DNA of 53,441 nucleotides from Coriobacteriia bacterium (GCA_009785795.1 WQVN01000004.1:1-53441), one strand, 5' to 3'; counted from the stretch's first letter, positions 35,036 to 44,926 are shown. Made by a program: numbers and translations. Notes: generated by a model not told the origin, from the sequence alone.

Positions 35036-35857
35036 GTGACCGCATTAACTGAGCGTAGACGAATTGTGCTTCGTGCCGTGGTAGACCACCACGTAAAAAG
35101 CAACGCGCCTGTTGGCTCACGTATCTTGGCTCAACGCTATGTTGCAACTGTTTCGCCTGCAACTATTCGCTCTGAATTGGGTGCACTGGAAGATCGGGAC
35201 TTGCTGTATCAGCCCCATACTTCTGCAGGCAGGCTTCCTACGCAGGCAGGATATCGCAGGGTAGTTGACGACATACTGTCTTTGCCTAGCTTGAGCATTG
35301 GCGATAATGCGAGTGCTGCATATCCGCATCAGGAATTGCATCGCACCTTACGTTCGCCATGCAATTATGGAAATTCGCTGCTGTTTGCAGAATTTTTCAA
35401 AACGGTAGCGATGAACTTGAGTGCAGTGACAAATAGTTTGGCGCTGCTAAGCGTTGTGCTGTCACCGCGGACAAATTTTGGATCTGCCATGCACGATGCG
35501 CCAGATGCAGGACTTGTGATGAATCAGCCGCAACTGTACTATAACGGACTCGCAAATTTGCTATCTCAACCAGAATTTTTGGCACCTGGCAGCCAGGAAG
35601 GGTTTGCCCATCTGGTGCGTATGCTTGAAAATGAAAACGAGCTGATTGAAGTTCTTGAAACCAGTACAGATGACAGGCGTGTTACCGTATCTATTGGCAA
35701 AGAGAATGTCACATCGGGTTTGTCAAGGTTGAGCCTGGTAGCATGTCGTTATCGGATTGGGGTAATTGCCGTTGTTGGTCCAACTCGTATGAAGTATCGC
35801 GATGCAATTTCGGCAGTTTCAACTGCGGCACACGTTCTTGATGATGTCTTAGACTAG
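35036..35857 (+). CDS. hrcA: heat-inducible transcription repressor HrcA, short form
   Basis: A repressor of heat-shock operons. It begins ALTERRRIVLRAVVDHHVKS with the winged-helix domain (SPATIRSELGALEDRDLLYQPH, shown as SPATIRSELGALEDRDLL) and TSAGRLPTQAGYRRVVD. The C-terminal part has GKENVTSGLSRLSLVACRYR and ends near VGPTRMKYRDAISAVS, both matching HrcA. At 273 residues it is shorter than the usual ~340. The central dimerisation region (after ~85) looks reduced. No CIRCE operator is visible in its upstream region. It is followed by dnaJ. Confidence 0.9.
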   Translation: MTALTERRRIVLRAVVDHHVKSNAPVGSRILAQRYVATVSPATIRSELGALEDRDLLYQPHTSAGRLPTQAGYRRVVDDILSLPSLSIGDNASAAYPHQELHRTLRSPCNYGNSLLFAEFFKTVAMNLSAVTNSLALLSVVLSPRTNFGSAMHDAPDAGLVMNQPQLYYNGLANLLSQPEFLAPGSQEGFAHLVRMLENENELIEVLETSTDDRRVTVSIGKENVTSGLSRLSLVACRYRIGVIAVVGPTRMKYRDAISAVSTAAHVLDDVLD

Positions 35858-35904
35858 ACACTTCACCACAGTGACCTATCTATAAATTTTAGGAGACTAC
35901 AAAC

Positions 35905-37071
35905 TTGTCAACAACACGTATTGATTATTATGAAATGCTTGAAGTCACGCGCGATGCAGATGGCGAGACGATCAAGCGTGCTTTTAGGCGTAAGGCGCGT
36001 CTTGTTCATCCTGATGTCAATGATGCTCCTGATGCTGAAGACCAGTTTAAGAAACTTAATGAAGCCTATGACGTTTTGTCAGATTCTAGCAAGCGTCAAC
36101 ACTACGATCGCTTTGGTGCTGTCCCTGGTGCTGCGAGTGGATCTGCCTACAACGTTGATTTTAACGATATCTTTGGCGGTGGGCAGGCAGTTGATTTGGG
36201 TGATCTATTTTCATCATTTTTTGGTGGCGTTTCAGGTGCACGTGCGGGCAGAATGCGCTCAGATGGTCGCGACATGGGTGCGACCATCAGTATCTCTCTT
36301 GAAGATGCAGCACGCGGACTGACTCGCCAGATTACCATTGATCGTTTAGCCCCCTGTGACGAATGTGATACGACAGGTAGTGTGGATAGGGCAGCACCAG
36401 TGACTTGCAGCACCTGCGATGGAGCAGGGCAGGTCATTGGTACTAAACAAACGATATTTGGCATGATGCGTACACAGCAACCTTGTCCTGATTGTGGGGG
36501 TAGTGGGCAGCGCGTTGAAAATGTCTGTACTGAATGTGAGGGCTCTGGTCGGGTAATTGATCGTCAGACAGTCGATGTGCAGATTCCCGCAGGAATTGCT
36601 GACGGGCAAAAGATTCGCTTGCCCAATATGGGCGAGGCTGGAATACGTGGTGCTGTAAGCGGAGACTTGCTGGTAACGGTGCGTGTGCTAGAGCATGAGC
36701 GATTTGTGCGCAAGGGGCATGACCTAAATGTGCGTCTACCCATTTCGATGACACAGGCAGCTTTGGGTGCGACAAAGCAAATTGAAAGCTTGCTGGGTGT
36801 GGTAGCAGTTGAAGTTCCTGCAGGTATTCAGACGGGGGATAGAGTCAAGGTCAAAGGTGCTGGAATGCCTATAGTTGGACGCGAAGAGGCCTTTGGCAGT
36901 CTTTATTGTCACCTTGAAATTATTGTGCCAAAAAAGCTTGATGCACGATCACAAGAATTGCTTGAAGAATTGGGTCGCCATTTCGGGGACAGTGAGACTT
37001 CTGATGCTGATGAGCTGTTGGTACAAGGTGTCGGTGGCAAAATGAAAGACTTTTTCAAGGGCAAGCGATAA
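35905..37071 (+). CDS. dnaJ: chaperone protein DnaJ
   Basis: A 388-residue Hsp40. The J domain has the HPD motif at 35-37 (LVHPDVND), followed by a Gly-rich region (GGGQAVDLGDLFSSFFGG). The zinc domain has four CxxCxGxG-like motifs: CDECDTTG, CSTCDGAG, CPDCGGSG and CTECEGSG. The C-terminal substrate-binding domains contain VDVQIPAGIADGQKIRL and EVPAGIQTGDRVKV. The start is TTG at 35905 with AGGAGA 8 bases upstream. Linked to hrcA, as is common in Gram-positive bacteria; dnaK/grpE are not here. Confidence 0.96.
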   Translation: MSTTRIDYYEMLEVTRDADGETIKRAFRRKARLVHPDVNDAPDAEDQFKKLNEAYDVLSDSSKRQHYDRFGAVPGAASGSAYNVDFNDIFGGGQAVDLGDLFSSFFGGVSGARAGRMRSDGRDMGATISISLEDAARGLTRQITIDRLAPCDECDTTGSVDRAAPVTCSTCDGAGQVIGTKQTIFGMMRTQQPCPDCGGSGQRVENVCTECEGSGRVIDRQTVDVQIPAGIADGQKIRLPNMGEAGIRGAVSGDLLVTVRVLEHERFVRKGHDLNVRLPISMTQAALGATKQIESLLGVVAVEVPAGIQTGDRVKVKGAGMPIVGREEAFGSLYCHLEIIVPKKLDARSQELLEELGRHFGDSETSDADELLVQGVGGKMKDFFKGKR

Positions 37072-37083
37072 GGTGCATCAGCT

Positions 37084-37917
37084 GTGGCACTTCCTCGATT
37101 TTTTACGAGCCTGCCAGTAGGGCACCCTGCACTTCAAGCAGGAAGTGTGCTGCAAGTACGCAGTGCGGGAGATTTTGACGCGCAGTTATACCATCACGCG
37201 GTAAATGTCTTGCGATTGCAGGCAGGAGAGCGTGTTGAATTGGTTCAGCGTGATTTGTGGCAGACGTGGTTGTGTCAAATTGGAGAAATCAATCCAGATT
37301 TACTACATTTGCAGATAGTTGAATCTGTCAAGACATCAGATATTCCATTTGAGCTGACTCTGGTTATTGGATTTTCAAAGGGCGATACGACAGAAACAGT
37401 TGTTAGGCAAGCAACAGAACTGGGAGCTACACGTATTGTCCCTGTGCTATTTGATCGATCAATTAGTAGGCCTGTAGGTGCGCGTGCCGATGCAAAAATT
37501 GTACGCCTGAATAAAGTCGCTGTTGCTGCAGCACAACAATCTCACCGCACAGACCTACCTGTACTTGATACGCTATATAGCTTTTCTACGGCCATCAAAC
37601 TTTTAGAACAGATGCAGCCTGATGCAATTTTTACCTTGTGGGAAGAAGCAGAAAGGACAGATTGTAATGATTCCAGCACGTTATCGTCTGCCATTGCTGC
37701 TGTAGACTTGCCAAGTGTAAACCTGCGCAAGCCTCACCTTGCATTGGTTATTGGACCTGAGGGGGGGATTACTGCTGCAGAGGTTGAGAAATTGACCACG
37801 ATTGGCAGTAGTAACGTTAGTCTGGGATCTACCATTTTACGTGTTGATACGGCAGCATGTGCTGCAGTAGCAGTTGCCTGCGATGCCTTGTCGTTGCGCA
37901 GTAGGTTAAAAGGTTAG
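37084..37917 (+). CDS. rsmE: 16S rRNA (uridine-N3)-methyltransferase RsmE
   Basis: A SPOUT enzyme that methylates U1498 of 16S rRNA. The 277-residue protein has FDAQLYHHAVNVLRLQAGE near the start (PUA-like domain), KGDTTETVVRQATELGATRIVPVLFDRS (shown here as QATELGATRIVPVLFDRS), AAAQQSHRTDLP, LVIGPEGGITAAEVE and LGSTILRVDTAACAAV, the conserved cofactor knot. GTG start. It sits between dnaJ and mtaB, as in many Gram-positive genomes. Confidence 0.93.
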   Translation: MALPRFFTSLPVGHPALQAGSVLQVRSAGDFDAQLYHHAVNVLRLQAGERVELVQRDLWQTWLCQIGEINPDLLHLQIVESVKTSDIPFELTLVIGFSKGDTTETVVRQATELGATRIVPVLFDRSISRPVGARADAKIVRLNKVAVAAAQQSHRTDLPVLDTLYSFSTAIKLLEQMQPDAIFTLWEEAERTDCNDSSTLSSAIAAVDLPSVNLRKPHLALVIGPEGGITAAEVEKLTTIGSSNVSLGSTILRVDTAACAAVAVACDALSLRSRLKG

Positions 37918-37920
37918 CTC

Positions 37921-39183
37921 GTGGTACCGTACTTCATCAAGACTTTTGGCTGCAAGGTTAATCAAGTCGAATCGACAGATTTGTCGACAGAATTGAATGA
38001 TGCAAGATTGCAGCAGGTCTTTCGTGCAGCAAGCGCAGAGATTGTTATTGTTAACACCTGTACCGTTACTGGCGAGGCAGATAAAAAGGTGCGAAAAGAA
38101 CTACGTCGTGCCTGTCGCCAGGACAGTGTGCGTACCGTAATTGCAACAGGTTGTGGAGCAGTGTTGCTGCAGGCAGAATTGGAGTTGATTGATCCAAAAA
38201 TAACCGTAATAGCCGACAGGAATCAAATCGCAAGTCATGTTGAAGACTTGCTGAATGCAGGTACACTTGCTGTACCTGTCATTCCTGAGTGCAGTGAGGA
38301 ACGTCGAGAACAAGAATCTTTGCACAGTAACGAATCTAATGTCGCCACAAATCGGATTCGTGTGCCCGTAAAGGTGCAGGATGGCTGTGAGGATTACTGC
38401 AGTTACTGTATAGTGCCCTATGCACGCGGAAAATGTCGGTCAGTCAGCGCAAGCGAAATTACATCAAAGATTCAAATGCTTGCTCAAAATGGCACAAAGG
38501 AAGTAGTCTTGACAGGAATTAACCTGGGTAACTATTCAACCGCAGAGGCAGATTCCATACCTACTCTCTTAAATCGCATCAAAGCAGAAACCGATATTCA
38601 TCGTGTCAGACTTTCAAGTATAGAACCTCTGCACGTCACCGACGATCTGCTCGAAATACTTGCATCAGGAAAACTATTATGTGAGCATCTGCATATTCCG
38701 CTGCAGTCAGGATCAGACCATGTTCTGGGAGATATGAACAGGCGCTATACTGCCTGTGAGTACGTACAGACAGTTGAAAGTATTCGTGCAGCGATGCCGC
38801 ATACTGCCATTACAACTGATGTAATCGTAGGCTATCCTAGCGAAGATCAGGCAGATTATGAACAGACCTTAAATTTGGTCAAAGAAATTGGTTTTGCAAA
38901 GACACATGTATTTCGCTACAGTCCTCGCAATGGTGCGCCTGCGGCCTTGTTACGTCCTTTAAGTCCAGCAACAGTAACTCATCGCGCACGAACATTGCAA
39001 GAACGGGCAGACATGGATGCGCTCCGCTACCGAAACCTGCGAATTGGCACACAGATTGAGGCTATTATCGAAACAGTCAACAGTAAGACAAATACTGCAG
39101 TAGGCACTAGTAGGGAATACCTGCGCGTAGAGCTGCCTGCAGATAATCTGCGTCCTGGCGACCTAACGCAGCTACACTTATAG
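37921..39183 (+). CDS. mtaB: tRNA t6A37 methylthiotransferase MtaB
   Basis: A radical SAM enzyme that converts t6A37 to ms2t6A37 in tRNA. It begins with the N-terminal UPF0004 domain (TFGCKVNQVES, VNTCTVTGEADKK, ATGCGAVL), then the radical SAM domain with cluster Cys156, Cys160 and Cys163 (CEDYCSYC), VVLTGINLGNYS, RLSSIEPLH, HIPLQSGSD, TTDVIVGYPSE and RYSPRNGAPA. A TRAM-like C-terminal region follows. At 420 residues it is of normal length. GTG start, 3 bases after the rsmE stop. Confidence 0.93.
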   Translation: MVPYFIKTFGCKVNQVESTDLSTELNDARLQQVFRAASAEIVIVNTCTVTGEADKKVRKELRRACRQDSVRTVIATGCGAVLLQAELELIDPKITVIADRNQIASHVEDLLNAGTLAVPVIPECSEERREQESLHSNESNVATNRIRVPVKVQDGCEDYCSYCIVPYARGKCRSVSASEITSKIQMLAQNGTKEVVLTGINLGNYSTAEADSIPTLLNRIKAETDIHRVRLSSIEPLHVTDDLLEILASGKLLCEHLHIPLQSGSDHVLGDMNRRYTACEYVQTVESIRAAMPHTAITTDVIVGYPSEDQADYEQTLNLVKEIGFAKTHVFRYSPRNGAPAALLRPLSPATVTHRARTLQERADMDALRYRNLRIGTQIEAIIETVNSKTNTAVGTSREYLRVELPADNLRPGDLTQLHL

Positions 39184-39253
39184 ATTTGCGGAAGAAATTT
39201 ACATATTGGCAGACGCTGGCATAGTTTTGGATGGCAAATAGCGCAATGCAACC

Positions 39254-39262
39254 TGCTATACT
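39254..39262 (+). promoter_or_regulatory. extended -10 promoter before glyQ
   Basis: TGCTATACT, identical to the element upstream of the L10 leader. It would give a start near 39269, inside the first bases of an in-frame TTG that could open a longer GlyQ. No convincing -35 is seen. Confidence 0.45.
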
Positions 39263-39310
39263 GGTGCTTTGACTGACAGTGCCAATGAATACTCTGACCC
39301 TAGGGAGACT

Positions 39311-40282
39311 ATGGCGATAATGAAGCCACGTGAGAGACGCGAATTACTTACCTTTCAAGATGCTATTCTTGCCCTGCAAAACTATTGGGCGAACTACGGC
39401 TGTGTGATTTTACAGCCCTACGATACCGAGGTTGGGGCGGGCACCTTTCATCCTGCGACCGTGCTGCGCAGCTTAGGACCAGACACATGGAATACTGCCT
39501 ATGTACAGCCATCGCGCAGACCAACTGACGGACGTTACGGGGAAAATCCAAATCGCTTACAACACTATTATCAATTTCAGGTAATCTTGAAGCCCAGTCC
39601 TGATGATGTAGTTGATTTGTATTTTGATTCATTGAAGGCTATTGGCATTGATCCGGCAAAGCACGATATGCGCCTGGTTGAAGATGACTGGGAGTCACCT
39701 ACCTTGGGTGCTTGGGGCTTGGGCTGGGAGGTCTGGCTGGACGGTATGGAAGTTACCCAGTTTACCTACTTTCAGCAGGTTGGCGGTTTTGAGTGTCGTC
39801 CTGTTCCTGCAGAACTGACCTACGGACTGGAACGCCTTATGATGGTCATCCAAGGTGTTGAAAATGTCTATGATTTGATTTGGACAGTTGCACCTGACGG
39901 CACGACGGTCAACTATGGTGACGTTTTCCAGTTGAACGAGCAGCAATATTCAGCCTATAACTACGAGGTTGCCAGTGTATCGATGCTGTTCGATATTTTT
40001 ACCCAATTTGAAGCAGAATGCGTGCGTGCCCTCGAGGCAGAACTGTCCATTCCCGCCTATGACTACGTACTGAAGTGCAGCCATGTATTCAACCTGCTTG
40101 ATGCGCGTGGTGCAATTAGCGCGACCGAGCGCCAAGCATACATTCTGCGCGTGCGCGAACTTGCGAAGCGATGCTGTGAAGGTTATTTGCAGAGCCTTGC
40201 CAGTGATGATGTCACTGGTGATCAGGGCGGTGATGCAGCTATCACAGATGGTGCGATTATTGCAGATAGGGGTGAGCAGTAA
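39311..40282 (+). CDS. glyQ: glycyl-tRNA synthetase alpha subunit
   Basis: The catalytic class II subunit of tetrameric GlyRS. It has [57 protein letters not shown] and [19 protein letters not shown], all typical. The ATG at 39311 is chosen with AGGGAG directly upstream (spacing only 3), followed by [17 protein letters not shown]; an in-frame TTG at 39269 or the ATG at 39320 are alternatives. The 323-residue chain has a slightly long C-terminal tail. It shares its last base with the glyS start. Confidence 0.95.
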   Translation: MAIMKPRERRELLTFQDAILALQNYWANYGCVILQPYDTEVGAGTFHPATVLRSLGPDTWNTAYVQPSRRPTDGRYGENPNRLQHYYQFQVILKPSPDDVVDLYFDSLKAIGIDPAKHDMRLVEDDWESPTLGAWGLGWEVWLDGMEVTQFTYFQQVGGFECRPVPAELTYGLERLMMVIQGVENVYDLIWTVAPDGTTVNYGDVFQLNEQQYSAYNYEVASVSMLFDIFTQFEAECVRALEAELSIPAYDYVLKCSHVFNLLDARGAISATERQAYILRVRELAKRCCEGYLQSLASDDVTGDQGGDAAITDGAIIADRGEQ

Positions 40283-42372
40283 TGGACATAATCAAGCCTT
40301 ATGTTTCAGATCTACTGTTCGAGATTGGCGTTGAAGAGATGCCTTCGGCGCCACTCAATGCAGCGCATGCTCAGCTAGAAAAGCTTGCACAGGTGGCACT
40401 GGCAGACATACGTCTTGATTATAAAGAATTGCAAGTCTATTCAACTCCGCGCAGATTGTCATTGCTTGTTAAGGGGCTTGCAGATAGTCAGGAAGACATT
40501 CAGGTAGAATACAAAGGTCCGTCAAAGCAGATTGCTTATGATTCAGATGGCGAACCTACGCAGGCCTTGCAGGGATTTGCTCGTGGTAAAGGACTTGATT
40601 TAAGTGACATTGAGGTTCGCGAAACAGATGGTGGACAGTACGTCTATGCAGTCAAAAATGAAAAAGGGCAAGCTGCAAAAGACTTGCTGCCAGATCTGCT
40701 TGCAGGATTGATTGCGAAACTTGATTGGCCAAAAAAGCAAAGATGGGGCAGCAGCGATGTGCACTTTATTAGACCAGTACGTTGGATTTTGGCTATTTTG
40801 GGCTCACAAACCATCAATGTAAGCTTTGGTGATGTCCGCTCAAGCAATTGGACCTATGGACATCGTTTTTTGTCGACACAGCAGATTCCTATCCAAGCCA
40901 TGCGCGAATACAAGAATGTGTTGCGTGGCAACAAAGTCATTGTCGATCATGATAAACGTCGTGAAATGATTTTAAGCAGTATTGATGAACTTGCAGCGCC
41001 ACATGGTAAGGCTCTTGTGCCTGACAAGGTGCTTGATGAAGTAGTGAATCTCGTTGAATTCCCCAGCGCCTTACTATGTTCATTTGATCGCGAATTTTTG
41101 CGTGTTCCACGAGAAATTCTTGAGTATGCTATGAATTCGCATCAGCGCTATTTTGCGATTCAGACCCACGATGGCAGTCTTGATAACCACTTTGTGGTCA
41201 TTTCGAACGGAGATCCTGCCTGTGCGCAGAAAATCGCTTACGGACATGAAAGCGTCATCCGTGCACGTCTTGCTGATGCCGCATTTTTCTACGACGAGGA
41301 CTTAAAGATTGGGCTTGATGGCTGGTGCGACAGGTTGGACAGCTTATTATTTCAACAAAAGCTAGGTAGTCTTGCTGACAAGACAGCACGCATTGTCCAG
41401 ATTGTTGAATATCTGAATGAGGTACTTGATGTGCCAGACGATGTGGCGCATACTGCTCTACGCGCAGCGGAATTGGCAAAGGCTGACCTTGCAAGCAGTA
41501 CGGTTGTGGAGTTTACCGAATTGCAGGGAACAGTGGGTGCTCACTACGCAAGTTGCCAGGGTGAAAGTACTGAAATTGCGCGAGCAATTGAAGAGCATTA
41601 CAGGCCACGCTATTCAGGCGACAGTCTGCCAGCGACGCTTCCTGCACAGCTTGTGTCACTTGCTGATAAAGTTGACACGATTACAGGCATTATTGCTGCT
41701 GGAAAAAGACCAAAAGGAAGCAGCGATCCCTTTGCGCTACGCAGAAATGTCATTGGAGTCTTGCGTATTGTCATGGATGCCCTTCCTGCAGATGCAGACC
41801 TAGACATTGCTGGACTAATTGCACGGTCAATCAGTGTGCTTCCAGAAGATTTGCAGACAGATGATGCCGCTCAAAGTGTGCTGGACTTTTTTACTCCTCG
41901 CATTGACACGATTTTGCGTGATGCGGGCTATAGTACAGAAGTAGTGTCTGCGGTGCTTGCCAATTCGGCGACACGTCCCGCAGACGCATGTAAGCGCTGC
42001 ATTGCGCTACAAGACTTTCTAGAACAGGGTGATGTTTGGGAGAATCTGTCAACAGCTTACACGCGCGCAAAGAATCTGAGCGATTCAGAAGCTGGCATAA
42101 GTGTTAATGTGACACTCTTTGAGCAGCATGAGCAGGCATTTTATGATGTATTGGCAGTAATAGAGCCGCGTGTGCAAGATTATTTAACGCAGCAGGCTTA
42201 CCGTGAGTATCTTGATGAACTTGCAAGTATGCGCGAGCCTCTTGACGACTTTTTCGACAAGGTAATGATTATGGTTGATGATCCAGATTTGCGTCGCAAC
42301 AGGCTTGCACTGCTCAATATGTTTATTGCACTGGTCGAGCCATTTGCCGATTTTCGCAGATTGTCAAAGTAG
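40282..42372 (+). CDS. glyS: glycyl-tRNA synthetase beta subunit
   Basis: The tRNA-binding subunit of GlyRS, 696 residues. It has LLFEIGVEEMPSAPLNAAH and YSTPRRLSLLVKGL near the start, VHFIRPVRWILAILG and NSHQRYFAIQ in the middle, and a late HD-like and anticodon-binding part (LPAQLVSLADKVDTITGI, KGSSDPFALRRNVIGVLRI). The start codon overlaps the glyQ stop (TAATG). The two subunits are expected to be made in equal amounts. Confidence 0.95.
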   Translation: MDIIKPYVSDLLFEIGVEEMPSAPLNAAHAQLEKLAQVALADIRLDYKELQVYSTPRRLSLLVKGLADSQEDIQVEYKGPSKQIAYDSDGEPTQALQGFARGKGLDLSDIEVRETDGGQYVYAVKNEKGQAAKDLLPDLLAGLIAKLDWPKKQRWGSSDVHFIRPVRWILAILGSQTINVSFGDVRSSNWTYGHRFLSTQQIPIQAMREYKNVLRGNKVIVDHDKRREMILSSIDELAAPHGKALVPDKVLDEVVNLVEFPSALLCSFDREFLRVPREILEYAMNSHQRYFAIQTHDGSLDNHFVVISNGDPACAQKIAYGHESVIRARLADAAFFYDEDLKIGLDGWCDRLDSLLFQQKLGSLADKTARIVQIVEYLNEVLDVPDDVAHTALRAAELAKADLASSTVVEFTELQGTVGAHYASCQGESTEIARAIEEHYRPRYSGDSLPATLPAQLVSLADKVDTITGIIAAGKRPKGSSDPFALRRNVIGVLRIVMDALPADADLDIAGLIARSISVLPEDLQTDDAAQSVLDFFTPRIDTILRDAGYSTEVVSAVLANSATRPADACKRCIALQDFLEQGDVWENLSTAYTRAKNLSDSEAGISVNVTLFEQHEQAFYDVLAVIEPRVQDYLTQQAYREYLDELASMREPLDDFFDKVMIMVDDPDLRRNRLALLNMFIALVEPFADFRRLSK

Positions 42373-42383
42373 AATAACGGGAA

Positions 42384-43232
42384 ATGACTGACAATCGTCG
42401 TCAAATGACACTGCACATCTTAAGTGATTCTGTTGGTGAAACTGCCGACACGGTTGCTCACATTGTCGCAATTCAATTTCCGCAAATACAGTGGAAATTT
42501 GCTTTTACCACCATGATCGATAACGTACACATGTTGCGCGAAGCAATTCTTCCCCATGCAGGTGATGATAGCTATGTTTTTATCTACACCTTTACCAATC
42601 CTGATTTACGCGAAGAAATGTGTGTCTTGCGCGCTCCTGAAGAGAATCGCGACACAGTGCATTCAATTGACATACTTGCGAGCGGCCTTGATGCAATCAC
42701 GACACTTACTCGCGAGCTGCCTTCTGGCAAAGTTGGTATGTTGCATCAGGTTGACAATGCCTATTATCGACGTATTTCTGCAATGGAATTTGCAGTACGC
42801 CATGATGATGGTCAGCACCCTGAGGGATTAATTGATGCAGATATCGTCTTGATAGGAGTGTCACGCACCTCAAAGACACCGCTGTCGATGTATCTGGCTC
42901 ACAGAGGATTCAAAACAGCAAATATACCGCTGACCTTAGAGGCGACACCACCAAGGCAGCTTTTTGAAATTGAAGCAGACAAAATATTTGGCTTGATGAC
43001 AGGCATGGATACTCTGACAAAGGTGAGACAAGAACGCATGAATGAATTCGGTGCGTATGTGCCCAATTACACCGACCCAAATTATGTTGAGAAAGAATTT
43101 GAATCTGCGCGTACGTTAATGCGTCAATTAGGTTGCTTGATCATTAACACAGAGAAGCGTGCTATCGAGAGTGTTGCTCAAGAAATCATGACGTATCTGC
43201 GCATGAATTTTAAAGGTCGCTTTGATAATTAA
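42384..43232 (+). CDS. PPDK/PEP synthase regulatory protein (bifunctional kinase/pyrophosphorylase)
   Basis: A 282-residue DUF299-family protein that phosphorylates and dephosphorylates a threonine of pyruvate phosphate dikinase or PEP synthase. It starts HILSDSVGETADTVAHI and has the P-loop-like IGVSRTSKTPLSMYLAHRGF (shown as GVSRTSKTPLSMYLAHRG), YVEKEFESARTLMRQLGC and INTEKRAIESVAQEI. The start ATG has no strong ribosome site. Position after glyS is a conserved feature of several Gram-positive genomes. Confidence 0.9.
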   Translation: MTDNRRQMTLHILSDSVGETADTVAHIVAIQFPQIQWKFAFTTMIDNVHMLREAILPHAGDDSYVFIYTFTNPDLREEMCVLRAPEENRDTVHSIDILASGLDAITTLTRELPSGKVGMLHQVDNAYYRRISAMEFAVRHDDGQHPEGLIDADIVLIGVSRTSKTPLSMYLAHRGFKTANIPLTLEATPPRQLFEIEADKIFGLMTGMDTLTKVRQERMNEFGAYVPNYTDPNYVEKEFESARTLMRQLGCLIINTEKRAIESVAQEIMTYLRMNFKGRFDN

Positions 43233-43260
43233 TTCTTTTTAAAACAAGTTTCAAAAAGGG

Positions 43261-43290
43261 TTGACACAAAAACGAATGTTCGGATAGTAT
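43261..43290 (+). promoter_or_regulatory. recA promoter with LexA-like operator
   Basis: TTGACA (43261-43266) and TAGTAT (43285-43290) give a -35/-10 pair with 18-base spacing. Between them is AAAACGAATGTTCG, which matches the Gram-positive LexA consensus CGAAC-N4-GTTCG with the right half GTTCG perfect and the left half partly so. A repressor bound here would block RNA polymerase. The reading as a LexA site is inference. Confidence 0.55.
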
Positions 43291-43372
43291 CTATTACTAT
43301 GTACATGTGAGCTCTCACCTAATCCGTAGTCATACAGAGCAAAGAGACCCCGTGGGTCAGAAACGAGGAATA

Positions 43373-44398
43373 ATGGACACCAGTAAAGAACAAATGCTTG
43401 ATTTGACGCGTGAGCAAATCGAAAAAAAGTATGGCAAGGGTTCAATAATGAAGTATGGCGATGATGTTGCAAATCTTGCGATTGGCGTTATTCCTACAGG
43501 ATCGTTAGCCATTGATGCGGCTTTGGGTGTTGGGGGAGTACCACGTGGTCGTGTAGTAGAGATATTTGGACCAGAATCAAGCGGTAAAACTACGTTAGCA
43601 CTGTCGATTTTAGCAGAAGCGCAAGCAGCAGGCGGCGTTGCAGCCTTTATTGATGCCGAACATGCACTAGATCCTACCTATGCTGCGCGATTAGGCGTTG
43701 ACCTTGATGAGATATTAGTGTCACAGCCAGATACGGGTGAGCAGGCTTTAGAGATATGTGACATGTTGGTGCGCAGTGGAGCCATTGATGTCGTTGTTGT
43801 TGACTCAGTTGCAGCATTGGTGCCTCGTGCAGAAATTGAGGGGGAAATGGGCGATGCTACCGTAGGCGCACAGGCACGTTTGATGAGCCAAGCTTTGCGC
43901 AAATTGACTGGATCACTGTCGAAGTCAAACACGACGTGCATCTTCATCAATCAAATTCGTGAAAAAATTGGTGTTATATATGGTAGTCCAGAAACAACTA
44001 CAGGTGGTCGCGCTTTAAAGTTTTTCTCAACGGTACGCATTGACATCCGCCGTGGCGAGGCAATTAAACAAGGTACAGAGGTACTGGGTAATAGGACAAA
44101 GGCAAAAATTGTCAAAAATAAGGTTGCACCACCTTTCAGAATCGCCGAATTTGACATTATGTACGGTGAGGGCATCAGCAAGGAATCGTCAATATTGGAT
44201 CTGGGTGTTGCACAGGGAGTCTTAAAACGTTCTGGAGCCTGGTATACCTATGGAGATGTGCGTTTGGGACAGGGCAGGGAAGCAGCGAAAGAAACCCTGC
44301 GAAGCAATCCCGACATGAGCCTAGAAATTGAGACTGCAGTGCGCGAAAAGTTGGGTATGGCGAAAAGTGCCAACACTGCAGAAGCAGACGAGAACTAA
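43373..44398 (+). CDS. recA: recombinase RecA
   Basis: The 341-residue strand-exchange protein that also triggers SOS induction. Walker A is GPESSGKTT (about 66-73), followed by [31 protein letters not shown] (shown as [17 protein letters not shown]), the L2 loop region [18 protein letters not shown] and [22 protein letters not shown]. The ATG at 43373 has AGGA 3-5 bases upstream; an ATG at 43307 is in frame but the sequence before 43373 is not conserved. It is followed by recX after a hairpin. Confidence 0.97.
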   Translation: MDTSKEQMLDLTREQIEKKYGKGSIMKYGDDVANLAIGVIPTGSLAIDAALGVGGVPRGRVVEIFGPESSGKTTLALSILAEAQAAGGVAAFIDAEHALDPTYAARLGVDLDEILVSQPDTGEQALEICDMLVRSGAIDVVVVDSVAALVPRAEIEGEMGDATVGAQARLMSQALRKLTGSLSKSNTTCIFINQIREKIGVIYGSPETTTGGRALKFFSTVRIDIRRGEAIKQGTEVLGNRTKAKIVKNKVAPPFRIAEFDIMYGEGISKESSILDLGVAQGVLKRSGAWYTYGDVRLGQGREAAKETLRSNPDMSLEIETAVREKLGMAKSANTAEADEN

Positions 44399-44405
44399 TG
44401 AGCGA

Positions 44406-44432
44406 TAGAAGTGGGCAGACTGCCCACTTCTA
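44406..44432 (+). terminator. perfect 13-bp hairpin between recA and recX
   Basis: TAGAAGTGGGCAG (44406-44418) is perfectly complementary to CTGCCCACTTCTA (44420-44432) with a minimal loop. It starts 8 bases after the recA stop and has no T-tract. Similar attenuators limit recX expression in other bacteria. Confidence 0.6.
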
Positions 44433-44440
44433 TTAATGAC

Positions 44441-44902
44441 ATGACTGCCGACAAGCAAATGACTGATGAAACTGCTTATGAAGAGGCAAGACTGTGCGCA
44501 CATCGCATTGTGCGCAAGCGCGAGAAAACGACACACGAATTACGCACACGTCTTATAGAGAAGGGCCATGACTCTGATGTTTCACAGCAGGTAGTTGATC
44601 GCTTCATTGATGTCGGCTTAGTGGACGATCAGCGCTATATTGAGCTCTACATCAGAGAAGCTCAGCACAATTGTAAGGGATGGCGCAGGATTAAACACGA
44701 ATTGCGTCAGCGAGGGATCGCTGATGCAGACATAGAATTGTTAGAATCACCGTCAGATGAAGAAGAGCTTGAGCGAGCCTTGACTGTCATAGAGCGTCAG
44801 ACAATCACAGATCAGAAGGATCGCGAACGGGCTTTGAGAAAGTTGCAAAATAAAGGCTACAGTTTCGACATTGCCAAACAAGCATTAGCGAAAATTTCCT
44901 GA
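44441..44902 (+). CDS. recX: regulatory protein RecX
   Basis: RecX limits RecA filament growth. The 153-residue protein has LRTRLIEKGHDSDVSQQVVDRF, a DVGLVDDQRYIELYI segment and the WRRIKHELRQRGI segment, as in RecX three-helix repeats. The start is either the ATG at 44441 or that at 44459 (MTDETAYEEA); neither has a clear ribosome site. The protein begins 8 bases after the recA-recX hairpin. Confidence 0.85.
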   Translation: MTADKQMTDETAYEEARLCAHRIVRKREKTTHELRTRLIEKGHDSDVSQQVVDRFIDVGLVDDQRYIELYIREAQHNCKGWRRIKHELRQRGIADADIELLESPSDEEELERALTVIERQTITDQKDRERALRKLQNKGYSFDIAKQALAKIS

Positions 44903-44926
44903 AAAGAAATTGCATACTGAGACATC

